A model generated the notes under the pieces. The model made no database searches. It was not told the DNA's origin and worked only from the letters and a program-made list of their open reading frames with translations. 64,000 nt of DNA, from positions 124,001 to 188,000 of the forward strand of contig NZ_FUWZ01000008.1 in the NCBI RefSeq assembly GCF_900167135.1, read 5' to 3'. The translations under genes were made by a program, and so were the position numbers. Numbering within the stretch: position 1 is the stretch's first letter; every line of letters begins with the position of its first letter. Below are positions 42,260 through 50,546 of the stretch, one piece after another. Origin of the DNA: Chitinophaga eiseniae (GTDB lineage: Bacteria > Bacteroidota > Bacteroidia > Chitinophagales > Chitinophagaceae).

Positions 42260-42417
42260 GCCAGGAATTAGAGGATAACTTATGTTATGGTTATCTATTC
42301 CATTTTAGAATCCACGATATGAAAACGGAATCTCCGGATAGCAGTAGCTTATCAAGCCGTTTTATTTACTCAATTTGAAAATTCGACTCTTGTCCAGAGT
42401 CTGGAGGATTTTTGTCT

Positions 42418-44103
42418 ATGTCCGATAATAGCTATGATGCAATTGTTGTTGGTTCTGGCATCAGTGGTGGATGGGCCGCAAAAGAACTGACCGAAAAAGG
42501 GTTAAAAGTACTGATGCTGGAACGGGGTAAAGATGTAAAGCACATACAAGATTATGTAAATGCCACCAAGGGGCCATGGGAGTTTCCACACCATGGGAAT
42601 ATTACATTGGCGCAAAAAATAGCGAACCCTAACCGCATCAGAGGTTTCGGACCGAGTGAAATAAATCCCGACTGGTGGGCAAACGATGCAGAAACGCCCT
42701 ATTCCGAGGTAAAACAATTTAACTGGTTTCGCGGGTATCAGGTAGGAGGACGGTCCCTGTTATGGGGAAAACAAACCTACCGCTGGAGCGATATTGACTT
42801 TGAAGCCAATAGCAAGGATGGGCTGGCAGTTGACTGGCCTGTCCGGTATAAAGAGATCGCTCCATGGTACGATCATGTCGAAAAGTTCATAGGAGTTAGT
42901 GGCAGTATTGAAAATCTGCCGCAACTACCCGATGGTCAGTTCTTACCTCCTATGGAAATGAACATTGTAGAAAAAGATATTGCAGCGCGTGTGAAAGAAG
43001 CCTATAAAGATATTGATCAACGCAGAATTATCATAGGAAGGTGTGCACATCTCACAGAGACACTGCCTGGCCGCAGCAAATGCCAGTATCGAAATAAATG
43101 CCATCTGGGTTGTCCTTTTGGCGCCTATTTTAGTACACAATCTTCCACCTTGCCCGCAGCGATGAAAACGGGGAATTTGACACTAAGGCCCTGGAGCATA
43201 GTGACGAAAGTATTATATGACAAAGATAAAAAGCGGGCAACAGGTGTAGAAGTACTAGACGCCGAGACAAACAAAACGTATGAATTCAAAGCAAAAATCA
43301 TCTTCCTGAATGCGTCTACACTTAATAGCACATGGATATTACTCAATTCAGCCACGGACATATGGCCTGGGGGCCTCGGCAGTAGCAGCGGCGAGCTTGG
43401 ACACAATCTGATGGACCATCATCTGGGTTCGGGCGCTGCCGGCAGTGTTGAGGGGTATGAGGACAAGATCGTCTATGGCCGCCGGCCCAATGGGATTTAT
43501 ATCCCACGCTACAGAAATTTAAATAATGAAAAAAGAGACTATATCCGTGGATTCGGATACCAGGGCGGAGCAGGTAGAGGAAGAGGCACAAAGGCCGCAG
43601 AGGAAATAGCTGTAGGCGCAGGTTTAAAACAGGCATTGACAGAATTTGGCGGATGGAGTATATCGATCGGCGGCTTTGGAGAAGTATTGCCTTACCATGA
43701 AAATATGGTAACGCTTGACAAGACCAATAAGGACAAGTGGGGACTGAACATTTTAGCTATTGATGCAGAGTTGAAGGAGAATGAATTAAATATGCGTAAG
43801 GAGATCATCAGCGATGGGAAAGAGATGTTGGAAAAAGCCGGCGTGAAAAATGTGCATGGATTCGATAGTAGTGGCATCATGGGACAGGGTATTCACGAGA
43901 TGGGCACAGCACGCATGGGAAGCGATCCCAAAACATCGGTATTGAATAAGTGGAATCAGTTATGGGATGCACCCAATGTATTTGTAACCGACGGTGCATT
44001 CATGACATCCGCCGGCTGTGTAAATCCTTCATTGACGTATATGGCATTTACCGCGCGTGCAGTGGACCACGCGATAAACGAGCTAAAGAAACAGCAGATA
44101 TGA
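42418..44103 (+). CDS. GMC-family oxidoreductase (FAD-dependent sugar/alcohol dehydrogenase)
   Basis: A 561-residue flavoenzyme. It has an N-terminal FAD motif (DAIVVGSGISGGWAAKELTE), the GMC segment RGYQVGGRSLLWGKQTYRWS, a Cys-rich patch (GRSKCQYRNKCHLGCPFGAY) that could hold an Fe-S cluster, and the C-terminal HEMGTARMGSD and CVNPSLTYMAFTARA, the family's catalytic His/Asn region. The Cys patch is characteristic of dehydrogenases that pass electrons on instead of using oxygen. There is no signal peptide; the partner subunit carries a Tat-type one, which suggests piggyback export. GGAGGA stands 12 bases before ATG 42418, a rare clear Shine-Dalgarno sequence here. It oxidises a sugar or polyol; which is unknown. 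Confidence 0.9.
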   Translation: MSDNSYDAIVVGSGISGGWAAKELTEKGLKVLMLERGKDVKHIQDYVNATKGPWEFPHHGNITLAQKIANPNRIRGFGPSEINPDWWANDAETPYSEVKQFNWFRGYQVGGRSLLWGKQTYRWSDIDFEANSKDGLAVDWPVRYKEIAPWYDHVEKFIGVSGSIENLPQLPDGQFLPPMEMNIVEKDIAARVKEAYKDIDQRRIIIGRCAHLTETLPGRSKCQYRNKCHLGCPFGAYFSTQSSTLPAAMKTGNLTLRPWSIVTKVLYDKDKKRATGVEVLDAETNKTYEFKAKIIFLNASTLNSTWILLNSATDIWPGGLGSSSGELGHNLMDHHLGSGAAGSVEGYEDKIVYGRRPNGIYIPRYRNLNNEKRDYIRGFGYQGGAGRGRGTKAAEEIAVGAGLKQALTEFGGWSISIGGFGEVLPYHENMVTLDKTNKDKWGLNILAIDAELKENELNMRKEIISDGKEMLEKAGVKNVHGFDSSGIMGQGIHEMGTARMGSDPKTSVLNKWNQLWDAPNVFVTDGAFMTSAGCVNPSLTYMAFTARAVDHAINELKKQQI

Positions 44104-44143
44104 ACGCGGCGTATCAAATAACGATAGCATTAAATATCCAATC

Positions 44144-44803
44144 ATGAATAGAAGAGAAGCATTGTCATATGTGGGCATTTTGCTTGGTGGAACGATTATC
44201 GGCGCTGATGCCTTTCTTGCCGGATGCAAGCCATCTGTAAAAAAGGAAGGGGTATTCAAGCCGGAAGACCTGGCACTGCTGGACGAAATTGCTGAAACCA
44301 TTATTCCCGCGACTCCTGATTCAGGAGGTGGAAAGGCCGCTGATCTGACGATGTTTATGAGCTTAATCATTACGGATTGTTATACGGAAAATGAACGGAA
44401 CGTTATTCTAAAGGGTATTGACAAACTGAAGGAAGACTGCCTTGCAAAGCATAAAAAGGATTTTATAAACCTCACCAATTCAGAAAAAGAAACCTTTCTT
44501 ACTCAATTATATGAGGAAGCCATCAGCTATGTTAAAACAGATGCCTACCATAAGGCGAAAGAGGATTTTGACAGACAACAGGACAATTGGATCAAATCAG
44601 AAAAGGAGAGAAAGAACTTTGGCGCATCTTATTTAAGAGAGAGTTTCCCACCCCATTATTTTACAATGATAAGGCAATTAACACTTTGGGGATATTTTAG
44701 TTCTGAAGTCGGTATGACAAAAGCACTGCGATACATCGATACACCAGGCCACTATGATGGCGCCTATCCTTATAAAAAAGGAGACAAGGCGTGGGCCATC
44801 TAA
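44144..44803 (+). CDS. Gluconate 2-dehydrogenase subunit 3-family protein
   Basis: A 219-residue protein 40 bases after the GMC gene. The N-terminus is a Tat-like lipoprotein signal: NRREALSYVGILLGGTIIGA with the twin Arg, ending in LAGC. The rest matches the small subunit of membrane-bound gluconate/glucoside dehydrogenases (LALLDEIAETIIPATPDSGG and FLTQLYEEAISY). The small subunit acts as chaperone and export carrier of the GMC flavoprotein. Since the GMC protein itself lacks a signal, the Tat signal here probably serves both. No cytochrome subunit gene is adjacent, so the electron acceptor must be elsewhere. Confidence 0.88.
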   Translation: MNRREALSYVGILLGGTIIGADAFLAGCKPSVKKEGVFKPEDLALLDEIAETIIPATPDSGGGKAADLTMFMSLIITDCYTENERNVILKGIDKLKEDCLAKHKKDFINLTNSEKETFLTQLYEEAISYVKTDAYHKAKEDFDRQQDNWIKSEKERKNFGASYLRESFPPHYFTMIRQLTLWGYFSSEVGMTKALRYIDTPGHYDGAYPYKKGDKAWAI

Positions 44804-44980
44804 TTGAACAACCGGATCTGTTCGATAACAAAAAAATAGCCCCCCACTGCACCTGCCGCCGGGTTTGATACCGTTAACAACTAGTCAACCAGGTAGTTAT
44901 TTTTTGGCCACCCGATTTAATTACAACGAAAATACAGACACGATGAGCGTAGGGAAAGGTTCGGGCACACCAATAAAGAC

Positions 44981-45011
44981 AAAGCCCTGCAGGAATCTCC
45001 TGCAAGGCTTT
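44981..45011. terminator. Stem-loop between convergent genes
   Basis: AAAGCCCTGCAGGA / TCCTGCAAGGCTTT with a short loop, in the 235-base gap between the dehydrogenase pair and the convergent lipoprotein gene. Nothing else is seen in this gap. Confidence 0.75.
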
Positions 45012-45038
45012 CATAGCCCGCCACCGTTTCCGGCGCTA

Positions 45039-45989
45039 TCAATAATAGATGTCTACGATACCGTTTGGCGTACCGTTTGCCACCACAGTAGAATGCTGCC
45101 CGCAGTCGGTCACAGGATTGGCCACTGACCATGACAGGGGCGCCGCAGCGCCGCCTACTCTCAGGTCGATGCCACTGAACCTTGTTTTGGCGGTGTTGGG
45201 ATAATTGGAGCAGGTCCCCACCCCATACGCCTCCATGGATTCCGCGGCCCAGTACAGCGTGGGGATATTGTTTACTGTCAGGTTGATAGAAGGATACCCG
45301 GTGAAGACGGACGAGTAGCTGCGGGTGCTGCCGCTGCCGCCGATGAGGCTCATTACGCCCTGCAGGTTGGTACCCGGGTTCACGCGTATCAGGCTGCTGT
45401 ATACGGTATTTCCGCCCACATACCAGTTGGCAATGGCCCAGTAGTTGCCCCCGCCGGCAGCGGAAGGCCCCCACTGCAATACCGGTTGCAGGATATTGCC
45501 GGAATTCTGCAGGCCGTTGAACAGGAAGATGGTCTGGCCCGAGATCACCGCCGGTGCAGGCGGCACGGTCCAGCTGGTGGCAAAATAAGAGATCGCTGAT
45601 GAAGTGCTGTTGGTCCAGTGTGTGTAGGTGATCCAGCCGGAGCCCAGCGGGAATATGTCTTTGCCGGGCCTTGGGTTATTACCGGGATAGAACGGCGTTT
45701 TCCGGGCATCCTGTTCGATGACGCCATAGTCCGCCAGCACTTTGCCGTTGCGGTCATACTTCCGGAGCCGGTTGCCTTCTCCGCTCAGGTATTCACCTGT
45801 TTCAACGTGGTGTACTTTTGATTTGGACACCCAGCCAACCGGCGTCAATACTTCGTCCTGATGGTTATTTGTCTGCACTTTTTCAGCAGGTGCCACTGCG
45901 TTATCAGCTGAAGTGCTGTGCTGCTCTTTCTTACAGGCAGCTAATATCATAGCACTCAACAGCAACAGGGAGATGATATGTTTGCTCAT
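45039..45989 (-). CDS. Secreted lipoprotein of unknown function, beta-rich
   Basis: A 316-residue lipoprotein (signal IISLLLLSAMILAAC, Cys19). After a charged linker the body is rich in Gly, Ser, Trp and Tyr with alternating beta-strands. The most distinctive stretch is ATSWTVPPAPAVISGQTIFL...LQPVLQWGPSAAGGGNYWAI, which occurs in secreted proteins of bacteria and fungi that I cannot name with certainty. Two Cys residues (SYGVGTCSNY region and VTDCGQH) may form a disulfide. It has the look of a lectin- or glucanase-like beta-sandwich, but no catalytic residues were identified. It stands alone on its strand, with the stem-loop after its stop. Confidence 0.7.
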   Translation of the reverse strand: MSKHIISLLLLSAMILAACKKEQHSTSADNAVAPAEKVQTNNHQDEVLTPVGWVSKSKVHHVETGEYLSGEGNRLRKYDRNGKVLADYGVIEQDARKTPFYPGNNPRPGKDIFPLGSGWITYTHWTNSTSSAISYFATSWTVPPAPAVISGQTIFLFNGLQNSGNILQPVLQWGPSAAGGGNYWAIANWYVGGNTVYSSLIRVNPGTNLQGVMSLIGGSGSTRSYSSVFTGYPSINLTVNNIPTLYWAAESMEAYGVGTCSNYPNTAKTRFSGIDLRVGGAAAPLSWSVANPVTDCGQHSTVVANGTPNGIVDIYY

Positions 45990-46133
45990 AAATAGGGGAT
46001 TTGGGTTAAGAAATATAAGAAATGGAGAAACGGATAGTTCGGGCTGCCACTAAAGTAAGATAAGTTACTGCGAGTGGGCAGTAGGCTTCCGGTGGCGGGG
46101 CTTCTTCTTGTATGATTTTGTTTTTTCCTGGTA

Positions 46134-46355
46134 TTGTCTTCTCAAATCCACATTTCACCAAACGATGGCACCAACAGTCTGTTGAGCAGTGCCGGGCTCA
46201 AAACCGGTGATGTGACCCGCATGGCAGACGGAAGATCCGTCAAATCTGTCAGCCAGCTATTGGGCATTGTGAAAGAAGTGTCGTGGAAGTGTCAGCTGCG
46301 GTTGTCTGTTATCCGCCAGCAACAGCCAGTGGAGGTCGTGTTAAGACTGAAGTAA
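46134..46355 (+). pseudogene. C-terminal PDZ-domain remnant
   Basis: After a stop at 46113, one frame gives about 80 codons with no ATG near its start. The last 45 residues read as the second half of a PDZ domain: SSAGLKTGDVTRMADGRSVK, a Ser/Leu-rich helix and a final strand (VEVVLRLK). The GLKTGD loop and the R-x-x-D-G turn are typical. A whole protease or tether would be upstream, but nothing similar is there. It is best read as the 3' end of a truncated gene. A stem-loop follows the stop at 46363-46390. Confidence 0.5.
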
Positions 46356-46362
46356 CCTGTGT

Positions 46363-46390
46363 GGTACGGTTGTTTAAAAACAGCCGTACC
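46363..46390 (+). terminator. Stem-loop after the PDZ remnant
   Basis: GGTACGGTTGTTT / AAACAGCCGTACC (46363-46375 and 46378-46390), one mismatch. No T-run. It may be the old terminator of the truncated gene. The remaining bases to 46609 show nothing else. Confidence 0.5.
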
Positions 46391-46609
46391 CGTTGTTTGC
46401 AAAGTTGAAGTTAACCGCAGCACACGGCAGTAATACTCTGTACGCAGCCGGAGAAGCTGCGCAGATAAAGGAAAAGAGATCCCTTTACCCCTTTTCAGGG
46501 GCTTGTTGGCATTAGTTCCTTATGAAAAAGAATGCAAAAAAACAACACTGGTATGCATGAAGAGGCCACGCAGCATTACTGCTGACAAGCACTTTCAATA
46601 CATAACTGC

Positions 46610-47002
46610 TTATTTTGCTTTCGCCTGCCGGGTGATTTTCTGCAGACTTACGTTCTCGCTGACAGCATACACTGCGTAGAAGAACATCAGCATAAAGATG
46701 GTGTACTTGCTGGTATTAGCCCTGTTCACCACTGCATAGACGGTAATGCCTGCGAGGCAAAGCATCATTCTGCTGATCATGGCGCCGTAAACACGGAGCA
46801 TAAATACACTGTTGCTTTCAGCCTCAACGCCTTTGCGGCTCATGTTGTAGGTAAATGCTGAAAGTAAGGCTAAGGCAAGGTTCCCGAAGAGTAGTACGTT
46901 GTGATGTACTCCATTGTCCAACATCCAGTCTTTGAATAAAAATAACGCGCCGTTCAATAAAATAAAAACGCTAATGACTCTAAAGTAAAATCTATCCCAC
47001 AT
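46610..47002 (-). CDS. Small integral membrane protein, function unknown
   Basis: A 130-residue inner-membrane protein with about four transmembrane helices (VISVFILLNGALFLF, VLLFGNLALALLSAFTYNM, ISRMMLCLAGITVYAVV, YTIFMLMFFYAVYAV) and a short basic C-terminal tail. I do not recognise the family; similar small four-helix proteins occur widely in Bacteroidota. The promoter upstream is a perfect Bacteroidota type (TTTG-N19-TAACTTTG), which supports the gene being real and expressed. It stands alone between the PDZ remnant and the purK-purE unit. Confidence 0.75.
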   Translation of the reverse strand: MWDRFYFRVISVFILLNGALFLFKDWMLDNGVHHNVLLFGNLALALLSAFTYNMSRKGVEAESNSVFMLRVYGAMISRMMLCLAGITVYAVVNRANTSKYTIFMLMFFYAVYAVSENVSLQKITRQAKAK

Positions 47003-47033
47003 TTCTGTTCTATAACATTTGGTAATGAGGGCG

Positions 47034-47064
47034 CAAAGTTATGATCAAAACAATTAACTGCAAA
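47034..47064 (-). promoter_or_regulatory. Consensus promoter of the small membrane-protein gene
   Basis: On the minus strand TTTG (47061-47064), a 19-base spacer and TAACTTTG (47034-47041), an exact match to the Bacteroidota sigma-A consensus. The leader is about 27 bases. Confidence 0.8.
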
Positions 47065-47151
47065 ATGTCTGCAGTGAAAAAACAACCTTTTTGCATAAGA
47101 ATAATGCAGTGAGAAAGGATAGTACGGTAAGTGTTAACCGGAAGTTAACAT

Positions 47152-47253
47152 CTGAACGAGGTTACAGAGATTATGGTGGAGAACAACCTGATTGTGAAAT
47201 ACCGTTTACTGGAAGAAGGATATGGATTGGTGGTGGCGTTGCAGGGTAAATAA
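47152..47253 (+). pseudogene. Possible C-terminal gene remnant
   Basis: Between a TAA just upstream and a TAA at 47251, a 33-codon frame (LNEVTEIMVENNLIVKYRLL...) looks like the end of a small regulator or enzyme, but is too short to name. The purE terminator begins directly after it. May be a chance frame. The rest of the 47003-47299 stretch carries only the promoter and the terminator. Confidence 0.2.
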
Positions 47254-47281
47254 AAAACCTCACGCTAAGCGTGAGGTTTCT
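47254..47281 (-). terminator. Intrinsic terminator of purK-purE
   Basis: CCTCACGC-TAA-GCGTGAGG stem; on the minus strand it is followed by a T-run (TTTTTTATTT). It lies 19 bases after the purE stop. Confidence 0.85.
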
Positions 47282-47299
47282 CTATAAAAAATATTCAAC

Positions 47300-47797
47300 T
47301 TATGCGATTTGGTCCAATGTTTCGTTTTGCTTGCTAACCTTGTCGTTATTTTCTTTTTTCAATGCTGCAAGCATCTGTCTGATGGTGCTGTTACTCGTGC
47401 CCAAAATCTGTACCGCCAATAACCCGGCATTACGGGCGCCATTAACACTCATAGTAGCGACAGGTATGTCCCCCGGCATCTGCACGATAGACAAAAGGGA
47501 ATCCCAGCCATCGAGAGAGTTGGAGGATTTAATAGGTACGCCAATGACCGGCAGGGTAGTAATAGCAGCCACCATACCGGGAAGATGTGCCGCTCCGCCA
47601 GCGCCTGCGATGATGATTTTCAAACCACGTTCTTCGGCGGTAGCTGCGTATTCAAACATTCTTTGAGGGCTTCTGTGTGCTGATACAACGCTAAACTCAT
47701 ACCCTATATCAAACTTCTTTAAAACCTCTATTGCCTGACGCATAATAGGTGCATCTGAGCTACTACCCATAATAATACCTACCTCGACCTGTTTCAT
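47300..47797 (-). CDS. purE: N5-carboxyaminoimidazole ribonucleotide mutase
   Basis: A 165-residue cytoplasmic enzyme of purine biosynthesis that turns N5-CAIR into CAIR. Family motifs are complete: [20 protein letters not shown] with the phosphate-binding Ser-Ser-Asp at the N-terminus, [13 protein letters not shown] with the catalytic His-Arg, and [20 protein letters not shown]. Length is typical for the bacterial class I enzyme. It is the second gene of the purK-purE unit, 5 bases after purK, so the two steps from AIR to CAIR are made together. Confidence 0.97.
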   Translation of the reverse strand: MKQVEVGIIMGSSSDAPIMRQAIEVLKKFDIGYEFSVVSAHRSPQRMFEYAATAEERGLKIIIAGAGGAAHLPGMVAAITTLPVIGVPIKSSNSLDGWDSLLSIVQMPGDIPVATMSVNGARNAGLLAVQILGTSNSTIRQMLAALKKENNDKVSKQNETLDQIA

Positions 47798-47802
47798 ATT
47801 TT

Positions 47803-48921
47803 TTAATTTAAAATTTTTCGTATTGTTTCAGCTTTGGCCATTACGTTTTCCATTGTATTGCCTGTCACCGTTACGTGTCCGATTTTTCGCCCTGGCCTGC
47901 CACCCTTTTTACCATACCAGTGAAGGTGAGCGCCGGGTATTTCCAACAGGCCCTTCAGCTTCCCTGGTCTATCCGCATTTAACGCATCGTTTTCCAGTAT
48001 GTTCAGCATTAAAGACGGGAGGTGAAGTTCAGTGGCTCCCAGCGGTAGTCCGAGTATAGCACGGAGCAATTGCTCATATTGAGATGTAGTGCTGGCTTCT
48101 ATGGTGTGATGACCGCTATTGTGTGGCCTTGGGGCCAGTTCATTCACTAAAAGCTTCCCATCTTTGGTGATAAACATTTCCACGGCGAGAATGCCAACCA
48201 GCTTGAGTGCTTCTGCTATTTTCCTGGCGAGCGCTGTCGCTTCCTTTACTATTTCTTCGTCCAGCTGAGCGGGCGCTATCTGATAATCAAGTATGAACTT
48301 TTCTTCAGAAAACGCCATCATCACAGGGTCATAGCACGCAACGCCGCCCTGTTCATTTCTTGCTACGATGACAGAAATTTCGTGTTTAATCTCAACTAAT
48401 TCTTCTACTACACACGGCGCATCAAAAGCTGCTGCAATATCTTCTTTTGTCTTCAACACCATCACGCCATAACCATCGTACCCGTCACGACGTTTTTTCA
48501 GACAACGAGGCAACTTATTTTCGTATTGATACAGTTCATTTTTGCCCTGGATGGCTTCGCCAGGTACTACAGGCACCCGGTGTGACAGTAAAAACTGCTT
48601 TTGCGTAAATTTGTCCTGGATCACTTCTATGGTATCAGGCGACGGAAAAACCTTTACGCCCTGCTTTTCGAGCTGACGTAAAGCAGCGATATTCACCGCT
48701 TCCTTTTCTATTGTAATAACATCAAGACCTTTACCAAACTCCAAAACGGCTTCAAAAGAAGCAGGATCGCCACAAAAAAAAGAAGAAGTATAACGTGAAC
48801 AAGGTGCATGCGCGTCATTGTCCATAAACGAAACACTGAGGCCAAAATCTATGGCATGCCGCATTAACATCGCACCCAACTGACCGCCCCCTAAAATTCC
48901 TATTTTCAAATTTTCAAGCAT
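47803..48921 (-). CDS. purK: N5-carboxyaminoimidazole ribonucleotide synthase
   Basis: A 372-residue ATP-grasp enzyme that carboxylates AIR with bicarbonate and ATP, the step before purE. It begins with the phosphate loop [20 protein letters not shown]. The ATP-grasp centre is seen at [17 protein letters not shown] and [20 protein letters not shown], followed by [12 protein letters not shown], the conserved substrate-binding stretch. I use ATG 48921, directly before [13 protein letters not shown]; the open frame runs 6 codons further. A -7 element stands 15 bases upstream. Together with purE it forms a two-gene unit. Confidence 0.95.
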   Translation of the reverse strand: MLENLKIGILGGGQLGAMLMRHAIDFGLSVSFMDNDAHAPCSRYTSSFFCGDPASFEAVLEFGKGLDVITIEKEAVNIAALRQLEKQGVKVFPSPDTIEVIQDKFTQKQFLLSHRVPVVPGEAIQGKNELYQYENKLPRCLKKRRDGYDGYGVMVLKTKEDIAAAFDAPCVVEELVEIKHEISVIVARNEQGGVACYDPVMMAFSEEKFILDYQIAPAQLDEEIVKEATALARKIAEALKLVGILAVEMFITKDGKLLVNELAPRPHNSGHHTIEASTTSQYEQLLRAILGLPLGATELHLPSLMLNILENDALNADRPGKLKGLLEIPGAHLHWYGKKGGRPGRKIGHVTVTGNTMENVMAKAETIRKILN

Positions 48922-48936
48922 AATCTTCAATTGCCG

Positions 48937-48944
48937 CAAAGATA
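48937..48944 (-). promoter_or_regulatory. Candidate -7 element of purK-purE
   Basis: TATCTTTG on the minus strand matches TAnnTTTG, 15 bases before the purK start codon. A TTTA 16 bases upstream is a weak -33 element. Confidence 0.5.
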
Positions 48945-49035
48945 TAAAACTATTTCATAGTAAATGAAGGGAACAAGAGTCGTCTGCCACTAATATAGTG
49001 GCCCACCGGATTGAATCTGCCGTTTGACAGAAAAC

Positions 49036-49077
49036 AAAAAGAGGCTTGCAAGTTAAAAACTTACAAGCCTCTTTTTT
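49036..49077 (-). terminator. Intrinsic terminator of tRNA-Leu
   Basis: AAAAAGAGGCTTG / CAAGCCTCTTTTTT stem flanking an inner AAGTT-AAAA-ACTT part, immediately beyond the tRNA 3' end; A-run and T-run on both sides. It ends the tRNA transcript and could also work on the plus strand. Confidence 0.85.
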
Positions 49078-49080
49078 AAG

Positions 49081-49164
49081 TGCCCAGAACTGGATTCGAA
49101 CCAGCACACCCTTGCAGGCGCTGCGACCTGAACACAGTGCGTCTACCAATTTCGCCATCTGGGC
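49081..49164 (-). tRNA. tRNA-Leu (anticodon CAG)
   Basis: An 84-base cloverleaf. The acceptor stem is GCCCAGA/TCTGGGC with discriminator A. The D arm is GGCGAAATTGGTAGACGC, the anticodon arm CTGTG-TTCAGGT-CGCAG with anticodon CAG (reads CUG), there is a long variable arm as usual for Leu, and the T arm is GCTGG-TTCGAAT-CCAGT. No CCA is encoded. A perfect promoter lies upstream and a strong terminator downstream, so it is transcribed alone. Confidence 0.97.
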
Positions 49165-49188
49165 AACTGATATTGTGATCAGGGAGCG

Positions 49189-49219
49189 CAAAGATAAGCA
49201 CTCATTTTTATTCACCAAA
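49189..49219 (-). promoter_or_regulatory. Consensus promoter of tRNA-Leu
   Basis: On the minus strand TTTG (49216-49219), 19-base spacer, TATCTTTG (49189-49196): an exact match to the Bacteroidota consensus. Transcription should start about 20 bases before the tRNA. Confidence 0.85.
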
Positions 49220-49260
49220 TAAAAAGTAAAGTTTTTTTCACAATAACGAGAAAGTATGTA

Positions 49261-49665
49261 CTAATAATTATGGATAAAACTAAAGGAAGTTACGCTGAAA
49301 GCCACGCCTCCTTTGGCTACAATGTACAGATCATGTACACCTTCCGCGTGCCGCAGATTGCCGGTCAGCTTAAGGGCGTAGGTACTGTCGCCCGTGTAGG
49401 GAATGTCCAGGGAGCCAATCATCTTGCCTTTGGGTTTGTCAATACGGAACTCCAGCTTTGACCCGCTTTTTTTATGCTCACAGGCTACTTCCACCTGAAA
49501 CCCGATCTCCCCCATACTGAGGTTCACCTGCGCAAAAGCCAGGTAGGCACCTTCCTTCATCTGAAACTCCGTGGCCCGGTTCCCCTTTTTAGCCGTCGGC
49601 TTAGCCGTCTGTCCGTAAACAGTCAGCTGCACGAAGGCAAAAACCAGGAACAACAACAGCCTCAT
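49261..49665 (-). CDS. Secreted CBM6-like beta-sandwich protein
   Basis: A 134-residue exported protein (signal LLLFLVFAFVQLTVYGQT). After a short Lys-rich linker the mature part has the strand order of family-6 carbohydrate-binding modules: MKEGAYLAFAQVNLSMGE, FQVEVACEHKKSGSKLEFRI, a turn (KGKMIGSLDI) and the closing strands (AEGVHDLYIVAKGG and FSVTSFSFI). In CBM6 proteins the GVHDLYIV strand is characteristic. It is shorter than a complete enzyme, so it would be a stand-alone binding protein. Which sugar it binds is unknown, and it may be a non-binding relative. Confidence 0.65.
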   Translation of the reverse strand: MRLLLFLVFAFVQLTVYGQTAKPTAKKGNRATEFQMKEGAYLAFAQVNLSMGEIGFQVEVACEHKKSGSKLEFRIDKPKGKMIGSLDIPYTGDSTYALKLTGNLRHAEGVHDLYIVAKGGVAFSVTSFSFIHNY

Positions 49666-49798
49666 AGGTTAGGATAGGTTTATCGTTTAACACAACGGGA
49701 TCATTTCCCGCCCTGAAAAATAATGAAAAACTTAAAATTAAGGAATTATGTAATATTATATCAAAATGAATACATAAAATATGTGCCAGGAGAAAAAA

Positions 49799-49814
49799 TA
49801 GTACATTTGTACTA
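49799..49814. promoter_or_regulatory. TetR operator-like palindrome overlapping the -7 box
   Basis: TAGTACA-TT-TGTACTA, perfect 7-bp arms, ends exactly one base before ATG 49815. It includes TACATTTG (49802-49809), a match to the -7 consensus. A repressor here would block its own promoter. Confidence 0.7.
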
Positions 49815-50441
49815 ATGGTAGACACAAAAGAGAAAATACGGAACGCCGCCCTCAAATTGTTCAATGATCAGGGCATCGATGTCATCACAATACGGCATAT
49901 CGCCAAAGACCTGGACATCAGCCACGGCAATCTCCAGTATCACTATAAAAACACCAATGACATCATCCTGGTACTCTTCAACGAGCTTAACGATGGCTTC
50001 TCCCGTGTTTTTATGCAACGGGAGACCATCCAACACATCACCCTGGACCATTTCCGGCAATGGATAACAGCGCTGATTGAACTCATATGGCAATACCGCT
50101 TTATCTTCCTCCATTTCGTAGAGGTGACCCGCCGCGTACCGGAAATCAAAACCATTTACAACAGCTGGGACAAAGCCCGCGAGGAGCAGTTCCTCCTCCT
50201 CTTCAACACGCTTATCAAAGAAGACATCTTCCGGAATGACATTCCCTCCCACATCTGGAAAAACCTCATCATCCAACAATACATCATGGCAGACTTCGCC
50301 CTGTCGCACAATGAAATCAAAATGCACCTCAAAGGCAAAAAAGCCGTCCAGTACTACAGCCAGGTCCTGTTCAACCAGTTCTACCCCTACCTCACCGCCA
50401 AAGGACGCAGACAGGCTGACGAACATCAGTCCGCCAACTGA
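49815..50441 (+). CDS. TetR-family transcriptional regulator
   Basis: A 208-residue regulator with the TetR N-terminal helix-turn-helix (KIRNAALKLFNDQGIDVITI, RHIAKDLDISHGNLQYHYKN) and an all-alpha ligand-binding C-terminal domain with several aromatic residues (ALIELIWQYRFIFLHF). The start codon follows directly after a perfect 16-base palindrome that contains the -7 element, so self-repression is likely and the mRNA would start at the ATG. The baeRF-like gene 105 bases downstream on the same strand may be its target or co-regulated. The ligand is unknown. Confidence 0.9.
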   Translation: MVDTKEKIRNAALKLFNDQGIDVITIRHIAKDLDISHGNLQYHYKNTNDIILVLFNELNDGFSRVFMQRETIQHITLDHFRQWITALIELIWQYRFIFLHFVEVTRRVPEIKTIYNSWDKAREEQFLLLFNTLIKEDIFRNDIPSHIWKNLIIQQYIMADFALSHNEIKMHLKGKKAVQYYSQVLFNQFYPYLTAKGRRQADEHQSAN

Positions 50442-50546
50442 CCCTTGTCATTTTTCAGGTGCGCATTTCCACGCATTTTTGTATGGTAAAACGCGATAAA
50501 CATTACCGGTTGCGGATTGTTTAACACCAGAAAAACCAAGGATACT

